NCBI GenBank assembly: GCA_020746875.1
Contig: JAGTJL010000011.1
Span: 2,325,871 to 2,389,870, forward strand
From: Rhexocercosporidium sp. MPI-PUGE-AT-0058
Lineage: Eukaryota > Ascomycota > Leotiomycetes > Helotiales
Reading direction: 5' to 3'
Length of the DNA stretch: 64,000 nt
Numbering within the stretch: position 1 is the stretch's first letter; each line of letters opens with the position of its first letter. The translations under genes and the position numbers were made by a program. A model generated the notes under the pieces. The model saw only the letters and a program-made list of their open reading frames with translations, did no database searches and was not told the origin of the DNA. Of the stretch, positions 55,183 to 64,000 are shown in pieces.

Positions 55183-55328
55183 TCCGGTAAAACATTACCC
55201 ACCACTAGCAAAGGCATAAACGAGAAGCTGTTATTCGCCAGAGGATGAGGCTCAACTGGGACCCCTTCTTGGTCCAATTAGCATCCTTACTTTGCTTCCC
55301 TGCTAGCGCTGGGTAATGTCTTACCGGA
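55183..55328. mobile_element. MITE-like inverted-repeat element, about 146 bp
   Basis: The arm TCCGGTAAAACATTACCCA (55183-55201) pairs with 55310-55328 with one mismatch, and pairing extends less perfectly inward (CTAGCA). No coding capacity. No certain target duplication. Confidence 0.6.
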
Positions 55329-55381
55329 TACCAGTCCTCTTAGATCACGTGACTAAATGCACCGAACATACTTACCGCAGT

Positions 55382-55475
55382 TCCTCAGGCTATTCGGTCG
55401 CGGCTGCGGAAGCAGACGGCACTATACTTAATTCGGTGGATATAAGGTGACGTCCCCGACCAAATAACCTGAGGA
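55382..55475. repeat. Imperfect 22 bp inverted repeat (94 bp element)
   Basis: TCCTCAGGCTATTCGGTCG at 55382 pairs with CCCCGACCAAATAACCTGAGGA at 55454-55475, with three mismatches (C/T, C/T, C/G) over 22 bp. Confidence 0.65.
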
Positions 55476-55504
55476 TTCCGTCTATACTTTTGGATATATG
55501 CGGA

Positions 55505-55548
55505 GATATTTTGCGATATAGGGAGCTTATTATATATCGCAAAATATC
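55505..55548. repeat. Perfect 16 bp inverted repeat, 12 nt loop
   Basis: GATATTTTGCGATATA (55505-55520) is exactly reverse-complemented at 55533-55548. Confidence 0.85.
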
Positions 55549-56454
55549 GATCGGATTTGTAGCTGCTCCGACTGTTTATACGATAGGTTTGCTTTTTCTG
55601 ACTTGATTCGCATGTCTCGGCTTTGCAGCCCAAGCGAGAAGTAAAGCAAAAAGCAAGCTAATTCAACTTATGATTTGAGGCGCCTTAATCTAGAAATATA
55701 CAGCACGGAGAGATCCGTAAGATATTGGCTAATAATGAAAGGCTCCGTTAGAATCCAGAACATTATCGCTGGAAAGTTTAGCCGTGCGTCCAAGCATACG
55801 GCTTTAACTAGCCTTTCGACTTTTAACTATTATTCAGAACTCTTCGTGCCTTTTTAAAGTGGACTGATGCGACAGCTATATTATAGATGGCTCGGCTGGA
55901 CCCAGGTCCGTGGATAGCTAGCGATAAACATGCCGAAGAAGGGTTGAAGCCCTAGAAGAATAATGTATACTACATAGCTTTAGTTTGTTTCAAGCCGCCG
56001 TTCGCCTCCGTCAGGAATGTTAATTGAAAGGATTGAAGACCTTTATGCTACTAGGGGGAGCGAGATACGAGCCCTCAAGACGGAGCTTTTGAATAGATAT
56101 GACACGGAAGAAGCTTTAAGAAAGCTACTGTCTCCGACGCCGAAGACTGTCTGACCACGAATTATATCACAGATGAGGAGTTAGCTGTCGTGGATGGAAA
56201 TAGAGTATACATGGACAGTGTGGTGTCAAGGCCAGATGTCGCGACATCATTGTCTTTCACATGACTCATGATCTATTCAGTAATTTCTCTCAAGATTTTT
56301 TGTCAAGACAATACAAGATTCCCGTGGACCCCTGCCCGCAAGTCAAGTTATATCCAATAGCTGCTTGGGTTACCGGGACCCCTTCTCTTTTGCGACGCGC
56401 AACAAAAAGCCACAGAAGGCCAAACTGTTGGCTGACTCTCGCTTATCGAACGGG
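55549..56454. other. Relic-rich intergenic DNA
   Basis: Segment 56331-56410 (GCAAGTCAAGTTATATCCAA ... CGCAACAAAAAGC) is a diverged direct copy of 55095-55175 (GCAAGTCAAGTCATATCCAA ... TGCAACAAAAAGC). No gene supported. Confidence 0.45.
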
Positions 56455-56492
56455 CCCTGCGTAGCGAGACGCACCCTGTAACGAGACAAATC
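56455..56492 (+). repeat. Left copy of the 38 bp inverted repeat flanking the copper ATPase
   Basis: It starts CCCTGCGTAGCGAGACGCAC and ends CGAGACAAATC. It matches the reverse complement of 61286-61323 at 34 of 38 positions. Confidence 0.85.
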
Positions 56493-57294
56493 AGAGGTAC
56501 AGTACTTCGAATTCAAGCGACTCAAAATCTGCGAATATCTCAAAATTTTATATATTTTTATTTTAGTTACATTATATGCCTCTCCCGAATACTCCTAACC
56601 TATTAATTCCGAAAATTTTAATCGTGTCGTCGCTGCCTACCTGAATTATGGAGAGCCTCTTATTATAGCGTATTAGCGTAATAGGACCCCTTGACCTGCA
56701 ACACTACCATCAAACTCTTTTTGCCTTTTAAACTTATAAAACGATTAGATATAGATTTCCGAGTTTCATCACGATACTAACAAGTATTCTCAGAGTTGTA
56801 GCGGCCAGAGTACGCTGTCAACTGCGATTCTGTGCACCGTCCTGAAAGCCCTGTAAGCAAAGCCTGTAAGCGAGACGTCTATCCCCGAAAGGCGTGCAGA
56901 TCAGCAACTAAAGCACTGCCCCGCACGCTGTTATGGAGCCTCAACACCCTGAACCAGACGTGGGATACCGCAGTCAAGGGGATAGTAAACTCGGTAAAGT
57001 TTTGATAAAATATGTGGCTGCTAATCGTGTGGCTGTGACGTTTGTGGCTGCGCGTCCCTTGCCGGAAGATTCCTGATCGGCATTAATAGAGTGGAAGACG
57101 AAGATGAGAAAAGTGCGCAAAAAGAGTTCTGCCTTTTGGAAATCAGCGAATAACTGGGATCTTTGGCGGAGAGGAGGCGCAGAAACATTCTCAAACCTGC
57201 TCTGGGTTAGACTGGGTTAGGCCTCTAGACCCTGTCTTGACCCACCACTAGCCTCCGCCTCAGCCGATCTCATCCCGACCTCATCTTCCTTGTC
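56493..57294. promoter_or_regulatory. Upstream region of the copper ATPase gene
   Basis: AT-rich near the repeat, then GC-richer from about 56800. Promoter and leader must lie here; no specific metal-response element was identified by eye. Confidence 0.35.
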
Positions 57295-60200
57295 ATGGGG
57301 AGGAGTGGTCGTCTGGAGCACGTACTACTCTACCTCTTAGATCACACGGGTCGATATTTACTTCCAAGTACTAACTCCTCACTATCTAGCAACGAGCTTC
57401 TAGGTGCTAGCAAAGCATCCACGCGTCGGAATTTCGATCGAAGTCTTCGAGACTGCCGCGAACGAATGGTGCTCCATCCACAGCTGCCGCCCACGGGCCA
57501 TGTTACCACAACTGTCCTGATAAACAACATCCACTGTGCCTCATGCCTCTCCTACATCGATGAGGTCCTTAATACCTTACAGCCAGCGCCGCTATCGACT
57601 ACTGCCAATTACGTATCACACAAGGTTACGATAGTCCATTTCCCCCAGCTCTCCGCGAATGGCATATCTCGGGCCTTATCAGACGCAGCATTCGAGGTCC
57701 AGAGTGTGCGGACCGAAGACAAATTTGGTAATAGTATCTACGAGCAAGATATAGTCCAAGCTCCCCAAGAATGTTTGGAACAGGCCGCTCAGACACTGAG
57801 CGAACAGTCATTAGCACTGGCGTGGCGGCAGACGACAGCACACCCTGGGCTGCTATGCGATACTACTAGCCAACCTAGAGAGAGACATATCGAACACTGT
57901 GTTGCTTGTCAAAAGTCGAGCGAGAAGGTCGAGATATCTAAGGATGTTATAGTGACTATCCCCGAGGCCCGAAAGTTTACAGCCGCGCTTAGCATCGCCG
58001 GTATGACTTGCGCGGCATGTATCCTCTCCATCAATGAGGGGGTGCAGGAACTCAAATTCTTGGAGGACGTCAGCGTCAGTCTACTTACGAATAGCGCAAC
58101 TGTCACCTTTTCCGGCCCGAAGGAGAACATCGATCAGATTGCCGAGAGAATCGAGGACAGAGGGTACGGCTGTCATGTCGAGCACGTTGTTGAAGTTGGT
58201 GGAATGCAAGAAGGTGCCGAGCAGACGGAGAGGACACTCACGATTAGGATAGCTGGCATGTTCTGCGGCCACTGCCCACAACGGGTAGTAGAAGCTCTGT
58301 CGTTGTCTTTCCCAGGACTTCTAGTTATCGACCAGGCACCGTCGCACGAAGATCCCATCATGACGATTATATACCACCCCCAGCACGGCATCGTTACCAT
58401 CAGAGACATCCTGAATACTATTCATGGTGTCAGCGACCAGCTTAAGGCTACGATATACCACCCTCTTACGATCGAAGAGCGGTCTCGAGCTATGCAGCTC
58501 CGCGAACGTCGTCGTCTGCTCCTGCGGCTTCTCCTTAGCTTCGTCGTCGCTATTCCTACCTTCCTCATTAGTGTGGTCTGGATGAGCCTAGTTCCCTCTA
58601 CCAACCATGTGCGAGTGTTCTTCCAAGGAAAGATGTGGGCCGGTGCTGATACTCGAGCCGAGTGGGCGCTCTTCTTCCTTGCGACCCCTGTGATGTTCTT
58701 CGCCGCTGATGTCTTCCACGTCAGAGCGATCCAGGAGGTTCGAGCTTTGTGGGGGCGGAATAGCAAGGTCCCAATACTCCGGAGATTCTACCGTTTCGGC
58801 AGCATGAACCTACTGATGTCCGCCGGTACGTCTGTGGCGTACTTCCCTTCCATCGCTGTGCTTGCTCTGGATTCACGAAAAACTAGCCAGAGTAAAGGTC
58901 AGGTTTCGACGTACTTTGACGCTGTTGTGTTCTTGACAATGTTTATCCTCGCTGGCCGTTATCTAGAGGCTTACAGTAAAGCTCAAACCGGGGATGCTGT
59001 CACGATGCTCGGCAAGCTCAGACCAACGGAAGCAGTACTTGTGAGACCTGACCCAGACATAGGAGATACTTCAGAGGGTAGCCAGCCATCGCTTCCCCCA
59101 ACTAATGTCGAGAAAATCAATGTCGACCTTCTCGAAGTCGGAGATATAGTTCGAGTTCTCCACGGCGCCTCTCCACCAGCCGACGGCGTAGTCATCTCCG
59201 GCAACTCTACATTTGATGAGAGCTCTTTGACTGGAGAGTCTCGCCCTATCGCCAAGAATCCTGGCGACCAAGTCTTTGCGGGAACTGTCAACACCAGTAA
59301 GCCGATTAGCATCAGAGTCACCGAGATCTCTGGAGCGTCAATGCTCGATCAGATCGTCAAGGTTGTCCGTGAAGGCCAGACAAAACGAGCCCCGGTGGAG
59401 AGACTGGCTGATATCTTAACCGGGTACTTCGTTCCTGTCATTACCCTTATTGCCATAACAACATTTTTTACTTGGTTTGGGCTTGGCCAGGGCGGGGCAC
59501 TCCCGGAGAGTTGGCGAGATGTTGATACCGGCGGCTGGGCTTTCTGGGCATTGCAATTTGCCATTGCAGTCTTTGTCGGAGCTTGCCCCTGCGGCATTGC
59601 ACTTGCGGCTCCAACGGCATTATTCGTGGGTTCTGGGCTGGCTGCTCAACACGGAATACTAGTCAAGGGGGGCGGAGAAGCGTTTCAAGAGGCTTCTGCT
59701 CTCGACGTGGTAGTCTTCGATAAGACCGGCACGCTGACCGAAGGTGGAAACCCAAGTGTGACAAACCATGATATTATAGCGTCTAGTACAGAGGAGACAA
59801 AGGCCATCTGGGCAATCACGCAAGCACTGGAGGAGTCCTCAAGCCACCCTATAGCTAAAGCAATCACTACACTCTGCGCAGAACAAAACTTCACTACCGC
59901 CACTAACTCTACTGTCGAAGAACTACCCGGTCGCGGTCTCAAAGGCACTTTTATGATCAACGATACCCAGTACGAAGCTGCCATTGGCAATGAACCTTTC
60001 GTCTCCTCTCTTGGCACCCCGATAGACATTTGTTGGTCCAACAACGCTTCGACATGGAAAGCCTCTGGGAAAAGCATCGCCCTTCTGGCACTGCGTCCTC
60101 TGTCTCTCTCGGGCGAGGAGCAACCTGCTTTCAAGCTTGCTGCACAGTTTGCGACAACGGACCCGCTCCGCCCTGAAGCTTCTTCTGTACTTTCTGCTCT

Positions 60201-60795
60201 ACGCGAGCAAGGATTAAGCATCTGGATGATCACAGGGGACAATGCCACAACCGCCATGGCGGTGGGGTCTCAACTCGGTATCCCGGCCACCAATATTATT
60301 GCCGGTGTTCTCCCCTCGGAGAAAGCTGATAAGATCCGCTGGCTGCAATCTTCAGCCCTTAGACGCAACGGCAGGACCGGGAGAGCAATCGTGGCGATGG
60401 TCGGTGATGGCATCAATGACTCCCCCGCCCTCACAGCCTCAGACGCAGGGATTGCTATCGGCTCCGGTTCAGATGTGGCTATCTCTAGTGCTAAGTTTGT
60501 GCTCGTGTCGTCAAATCTGTATTCTCTTTTGACTCTCATTACGCTCTCGCGTACCGTTTTCCGGAGAGTCAAGTTCAACTTTGGATGGGCATTAGTGTAT
60601 AACTTGGTCTTACTGCCGATCGCAGCAGGAGTAATTTATCCAGCACGTGGGCACCCAAGGCTGAACCCTGTGTGGGCGAGTTTGGCCATGGCGATGAGTT
60701 CTCTGAGCGTCATTTGCTCAAGTTTGGTTATGAGGACTGGCATCCCCGTGGTTGGATTCCGAGCGGCTAGGGAGGCAGAGCAGAGAAGAGGCTAG
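57295..60795 (+). CDS. Copper-transporting P1B-type ATPase (CrpA-like exporter)
   Basis: One intronless 1166-codon frame starts at ATG 57295. Three N-terminal heavy-metal-associated modules carry CASC (residues 81-84), CAAC (GMTCAAC, 239-242) and CGHC (GMFCGHC, 324-327). An additional HCVAC lies near 201. Membrane helices begin near residue 410. The A-domain has FDESSLTGESRPI. The transport signature CPC is at 764-766, the phosphorylation motif DKTGTLTEGG at Asp809, SSHP with the P1B-specific His near 851, ITGDN near 980 and GDGINDSPAL near 1037. All catalytic residues are intact. The architecture and size match fungal copper-detoxifying CrpA/Crp1 pumps more than the Golgi Ccc2 type. It should export Cu(I) across the plasma membrane. 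It is flanked by inverted 38 bp repeats and relic DNA, so horizontal or element-borne spread is possible. Confidence 0.92.
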   Translation: MGRSGRLEHVLLYLLDHTGRYLLPSTNSSLSSNELLGASKASTRRNFDRSLRDCRERMVLHPQLPPTGHVTTTVLINNIHCASCLSYIDEVLNTLQPAPLSTTANYVSHKVTIVHFPQLSANGISRALSDAAFEVQSVRTEDKFGNSIYEQDIVQAPQECLEQAAQTLSEQSLALAWRQTTAHPGLLCDTTSQPRERHIEHCVACQKSSEKVEISKDVIVTIPEARKFTAALSIAGMTCAACILSINEGVQELKFLEDVSVSLLTNSATVTFSGPKENIDQIAERIEDRGYGCHVEHVVEVGGMQEGAEQTERTLTIRIAGMFCGHCPQRVVEALSLSFPGLLVIDQAPSHEDPIMTIIYHPQHGIVTIRDILNTIHGVSDQLKATIYHPLTIEERSRAMQLRERRRLLLRLLLSFVVAIPTFLISVVWMSLVPSTNHVRVFFQGKMWAGADTRAEWALFFLATPVMFFAADVFHVRAIQEVRALWGRNSKVPILRRFYRFGSMNLLMSAGTSVAYFPSIAVLALDSRKTSQSKGQVSTYFDAVVFLTMFILAGRYLEAYSKAQTGDAVTMLGKLRPTEAVLVRPDPDIGDTSEGSQPSLPPTNVEKINVDLLEVGDIVRVLHGASPPADGVVISGNSTFDESSLTGESRPIAKNPGDQVFAGTVNTSKPISIRVTEISGASMLDQIVKVVREGQTKRAPVERLADILTGYFVPVITLIAITTFFTWFGLGQGGALPESWRDVDTGGWAFWALQFAIAVFVGACPCGIALAAPTALFVGSGLAAQHGILVKGGGEAFQEASALDVVVFDKTGTLTEGGNPSVTNHDIIASSTEETKAIWAITQALEESSSHPIAKAITTLCAEQNFTTATNSTVEELPGRGLKGTFMINDTQYEAAIGNEPFVSSLGTPIDICWSNNASTWKASGKSIALLALRPLSLSGEEQPAFKLAAQFATTDPLRPEASSVLSALREQGLSIWMITGDNATTAMAVGSQLGIPATNIIAGVLPSEKADKIRWLQSSALRRNGRTGRAIVAMVGDGINDSPALTASDAGIAIGSGSDVAISSAKFVLVSSNLYSLLTLITLSRTVFRRVKFNFGWALVYNLVLLPIAAGVIYPARGHPRLNPVWASLAMAMSSLSVICSSLVMRTGIPVVGFRAAREAEQRRG

Positions 60796-61285
60796 GCATA
60801 GCCCCGAGCCGCCGCTTCAGCGCCCAGGCACCTGCCACCTGCCGATAGAATGTTCGAGAAACCTGCTCTTACGCCATACACGTGATTCGGGCCTGAGAAT
60901 CGTGGCTAAGAAACATATAGCGAGCCCGGGCGTGAACATAGTATATTGTAACTAGGCTAATGCGCATTCCTAAGCATTGAAACATGTGCCGGACTGCATT
61001 CTTTTCCTCTCTGAGTGTCTTTAAAATTTGGAGCCATATTACTTTATTATAGAACCTTTCCCGAAGTGCTCCGAATTTTGAAAACACTTTAATAGTAACG
61101 ATTAAACAGGGGGAACAGCCGAAGCGGTGATCGGTGGCATGATTAAAACGATCGATAGTATAATTAACTACAGTCTTTACTTTATTGCTAAGTGATCTCC
61201 TTGGAGAGAAATAATTAAAGAAAGTGATATATTAATAATAACTTCGTAGACTTGCTAAGAAAAAGTTTATGAGTCTAAAACTGTA
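60796..61285. other. 3' flank of the copper ATPase gene, no gene recognised
   Basis: It becomes AT-rich after 61010. The text around 61040-61090 (TTATTATAGAACCTTTCCCGAAGTGCTCC) weakly resembles 56565-56600 in direct orientation (ATTATATGCCTCTCCCGAATACTCC). Confidence 0.4.
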
Positions 61286-61323
61286 GATTCGTCTCGTGAC
61301 AGGGTGCGTCTCGGGACGCAGGG
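61286..61323 (-). repeat. Right copy of the 38 bp inverted repeat flanking the copper ATPase
   Basis: Its reverse complement begins CCCTGCGTCCCGAGACGCAC and ends CGAGACGAATC, with four differences from the left copy. The interval between outer ends is 4869 bp. Confidence 0.85.
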
Positions 61324-61706
61324 ACAGATGTTACTCTAAATTAATGGTGGCAGTGCAACCCCAGCATCGGGCTGACGCGTACTGGATGATATTCTTGTGG
61401 GAAAGATGAGACAAAATAAACTGCTTCATTCTGAGCGTGTACATCGGTTCGAAACATTGGACCTCAAAAGTGGTTGCCTATAAAGTACAATTAGGCCAAA
61501 GTAGTCTGAAATCCAGTAAGTCAGTGTTATTCGGACCGCTTCGACTAATTTAAAGGCCGTTTTGGTCATCTTAAGTAGGTTAAAGACTAATAATGGTCGG
61601 TTGAATTCAGTTAATACCGCAGTTCTCTTGCAGGTAATTTATTAGACCTTGCCTGTCACGCTTTCCTCCTTAAACCCTTACCCGCCCCCCTCCCACCCCC
61701 AACCTC
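61324..61706. other. Intergenic, no gene recognised
   Basis: Ordinary sequence leading into the 3' end of the minus-strand pseudogene. Confidence 0.4.
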
Positions 61707-63095
61707 CTAATTCCCTTCCTTCTCTGCCTGTCGACCAATATAGTAAAGGTCGTCATCTGAGCTTTGATGGGAGACAGCATCCGCAAAACCTTCACCATCA
61801 ATTATCGTCTCATCTCCTGTGGCAGACGCATCAATACTTGCCAATTCATCACCACCCCTGAAAGCGGTTTGCGCCCCTTCAACCATTAGAGTCTCTTCTC
61901 TTATCACAGCAGCTCCCATTGCAAACTTCATCTCAGCCTCGGCCTCAGCTATAGGGGGAAGCTCAATCAGGTTCCCCTGCGGACCTGGGATATAGTACCT
62001 GCAATTTCCAAGATCACTCAACAAATTAACCTGCTGAGTCCATTCCTAACCTAGCAGAAGGGAAGAAAGTTCGGGAACCACACAAGTATTGATTGCTGTT
62101 TTAATACCACCTACTTTGATGGCTAATCGGCAATATTGATCGGTCAGCGCCGTGTGGTTAGGAAGTCTTACCCTCGTACTGCTGCCGAAGTGTAGAGGTA
62201 ATCCGAGCCTACTGGCTATCGATCGAGGAAGAAGGTTGTGGAGGCTGCTTCCATCGATCTTTACCCGAGCCAGCTCAACTATCCCTCTGGCTGATACTAT
62301 CGCCGCACTAGTGTTCAACTTATGATTTGTGCTGCCATCGACAGATAACTCCCCCCTGGAACAGTATCGGAGTCTCGGTGGAAGACCGTGTTTTCCCCCA
62401 TCGGGACTTTGGATGACCTCACTCCTGTCGGCCTCCTCAAACGTGGTTACTATTGATAAGGGTTCCTCTTTTGAAGGCCGGCGGTCCCAGATTAGATCAC
62501 GCCGGGTATTTGTAAATGCAGAAAGCTGAGCTTCGTCAGTGGTATGTTTTGACCCCACCTCGGGATCGTATATTGCCACCGATGAATTGACAGCCTGTGA
62601 CATGGCTGCGTGGCTAATATGGACCTCTTGTTAGTGTCTCACAACACTCTCGTGGCGATCAAACTGTCGGTTGCAAAGAACGTAGTGAATTGGTTGATAA
62701 CGGCGGTCGTAAGATTGGGGAAATTGAGGCTCGGCAGGGGGAGGGCCACTGAACAGTCAGTGGAGTTGTGCCTCTGTTCCAGGTTGAATAGTCCATCGAA
62801 TGGGCACTCCCGCGGTGCGATTTCTGTTAACAATAACAAAACTAGGACTCATTCTCTCGGAATCATGTCTTAAAACATGGCGGATTTTACGTTTTGTATA
62901 TAAGTAGCTTGGATACTTTTCAGCAAGCCACTCGTAAATCTCAGAGACGCTCATTCTCGAGGTGGGCCCGTTCAACAAGCACGTAGTGGTCAAGTGGACG
63001 CCATGTCCTGTTGCCAGTGGCATCATTCTGGTGGATCGCCCAGTTGAAACAGCTTTAGGTCTGGGAAACACGCTTCGAGGCGTGATGTACTCCAT
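61707..63095 (-). pseudogene. Forkhead-like winged-helix plus retropepsin-like protein, inactivated by three stops
   Basis: One minus-strand frame runs from ATG 63095 to 61707, interrupted by a TGA at about 62757, a TAA near 62636 and a TAG near 62046. The N-terminal part contains SVSEIYEWLAEKYPSYLYTK followed by RKIRHVLRHDSERM, matching forkhead recognition-helix architecture (IY.WI...FP.Y......W..IRHNLS). The middle has ELARVKIDGSSLHNLLPRSI with ASRLGLPL, and INTCVVPELSSLLLG, consistent with a retropepsin-like aspartyl protease fold; the catalytic D-S/T-G reads D-G-S, doubtful for activity. After the last stop the frame continues EWTQQVNLL and YYIPGPQGNLIEL, then an acidic tail. Each stop is a single-codon change. 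It may derive from a repeat-encoded or domesticated polyprotein. Function unknown. Confidence 0.6.
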
Positions 63096-63289
63096 ACTTG
63101 GATCGACGCTTAGGACCGTAGTTAACGAGGGCGATGTCGTTAAAATTGGTAGGGCTGCATGTATAAATGATGAATTTCGGCTTCAGGAACGGCTCGTTGC
63201 GGTGGTACTTAAGGGTTTGGGACAGAAATGTGACTGAAATGTCATAGAGAGATCACGATAATATCTATCAAGGTCATCAGTAGGCCAGA

Positions 63290-63490
63290 CCCTAAACTCT
63301 AGAGAATCAAAAGTGCGACTCTATTACCGTTGAACTGTTGTGGCGCTCGATGCGGCTCCTGGACAATCCCACCGATCCTTAAGTCTATAATTAGAATGAG
63401 GCAGGGTCGAAACTCAGGTACCGATTAGGTCCCCTGAGAATGGAAAATGGCCATCAGTCTTTTACCGTTGGACCGATGGTTGCACCTATT
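63290..63490 (-). other. Two tRNA-like segments (possible SINE or decayed tRNAs)
   Basis: The minus strand shows GGTCCAACGGTAAAAGAC followed about 45 nt later by GAGTTTCGACCC, resembling a tRNA D-arm and T-loop. A second segment reads AGTTCAACGGTAATAGAGTC, then CTTTTGATT. Neither folds convincingly into a full cloverleaf by eye, so I do not call tRNA genes. Tandem tRNA-like heads would suit a SINE. Confidence 0.3.
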
Positions 63491-64000
63491 CCGGGCCCCT
63501 TGTCTGCCCCTGGTCGTTGCCCCGGTCTTTGTAGGTGATATCGTGTGTTTAACCAGAGATATGTTTACTTGTATGTCTAGTACGGAATAGAACTCTCGCA
63601 CAACCCCCAGATTCTGCCAAGCTGTTTAAGTTACGGAAATCAAGTTAACTTAGTAGGAAAATTTCAACATTTAGCGTAGTTCTATGGAAAGATGCGGCTC
63701 ATCGCCAACAAACGGTTGTGCGTGACTTCTTACTCGTAGACACCCTCTACCTTTCGTACTAACGTCTATCCCTGCGTAGGGGAAAACCCTACGTGGCGGA
63801 AAATTCAACAAGTATATTAACTTCAAGTATCTTTAAATTTATATATAACGTAATATCTCTTATTTTTTATAATAAGTTATATTCTATAGCTACTCTTAGA
63901 TACTTTAAATGCTTCCGATTAAGAAAATTACGTTCCCGTCGTCGCCCTTACGCTTTATTTGTAAAGAGTCTCTTTTTATAGCGTAATAAACGTCTTTTAT
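63491..64000. other. Intergenic, turning AT-rich after about 63790
   Basis: A hairpin CGTAGGGGAAAACCCTACG lies at about 63775-63793, right where RIP-like AT-rich sequence begins, and may mark the edge of another element that continues outside the window. Confidence 0.45.

Noticed and set aside
57295..57480. Alternative upstream start or extra 5' exon for the copper ATPase
   Set aside because: The first 60 residues lack family motifs, but no upstream in-frame ATG or acceptor site gave a better N-terminus.
63640..63800. rRNA fragment
   Set aside because: Some phrases looked rRNA-like, but no conserved rRNA block could be matched.

Overview
The window reads as nuclear DNA of a filamentous ascomycete, most like an Aspergillus/Penicillium-type Eurotiomycete (inference). 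Support: genes with short GT..AG introns (about 49-110 nt) carrying CTAAC-like branch points; Zn(II)2Cys6, bZIP-DUF3425 and NLR-like families; Fot1/pogo, Tc1, hAT, MULE and Ty3 relics; and AT-rich tracts whose coding relics carry C-to-T / G-to-A type nonsense changes, as expected from RIP (repeat-induced point mutation). No bacterial operons, rRNA or CRISPR arrays are visible.

Layout. 1-1.5 kb: RIP-degraded pogo transposase. 2.4-3.3 kb: membrane protein. 3.5-4.0 kb: TPR pseudogene with a perfect 4 x 78 bp array. 5.5-7.4 kb: broken ankyrin gene with a STAND-type N-terminal domain. 7.6-9.4 kb: Fot1/pogo element with 47 bp TIRs and TA target duplication. 9.8-11.6 kb: NLR-like N-domain plus ubiquitin-like protein. 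13.1-19 kb: the best preserved block, a Diels-Alderase-like lipocalin enzyme and an MpaB-like oxygenase transcribed divergently, followed by a bZIP regulator. 19.6-20.4 kb: RIPed Rds1/ferritin-like pseudogene. 21-23.4 kb: a small two-exon gene and a zinc-finger SET gene. 23.4-31 kb: mostly relics plus a GFA/CENP-V-type enzyme. 31.1-35.6 kb: monocarboxylate-type MFS transporter divergent from a Zn2Cys6 regulator. 36.7-41.8 kb: ankyrin scrap, catalase pseudogene, Ty3 pol fragment and Tc1 transposase relic. 42.2-47.2 kb: internally duplicated F-box-like protein with a RIPed hAT element at its 3' end. 49.3-50.1 kb: a 32 bp perfect hairpin and a 510 bp MULE. 50.5-53.1 kb: BNR/VPS10-like propeller protein. 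53.5-56.5 kb: relics (ARF GTPase pseudogene, several palindromic mini-elements). 57.3-60.8 kb: intact CrpA-type copper P1B-ATPase lying between two inverted 38 bp repeats. 61.7-63.1 kb: broken forkhead-like plus retropepsin-like gene.

How genes may work together (inference). The Diels-Alderase-like, MpaB-like and bZIP genes could be a small specialised-metabolism unit, although no PKS, NRPS or terpene synthase is in view. The MFS transporter and Zn2Cys6 factor form a plausible transporter/regulator pair. The copper ATPase probably acts alone in metal export and sits in repeat-rich, accessory-looking DNA. All exon coordinates were worked out by eye from reading frames and splice signals; family names rest on motif recognition, not database searches.
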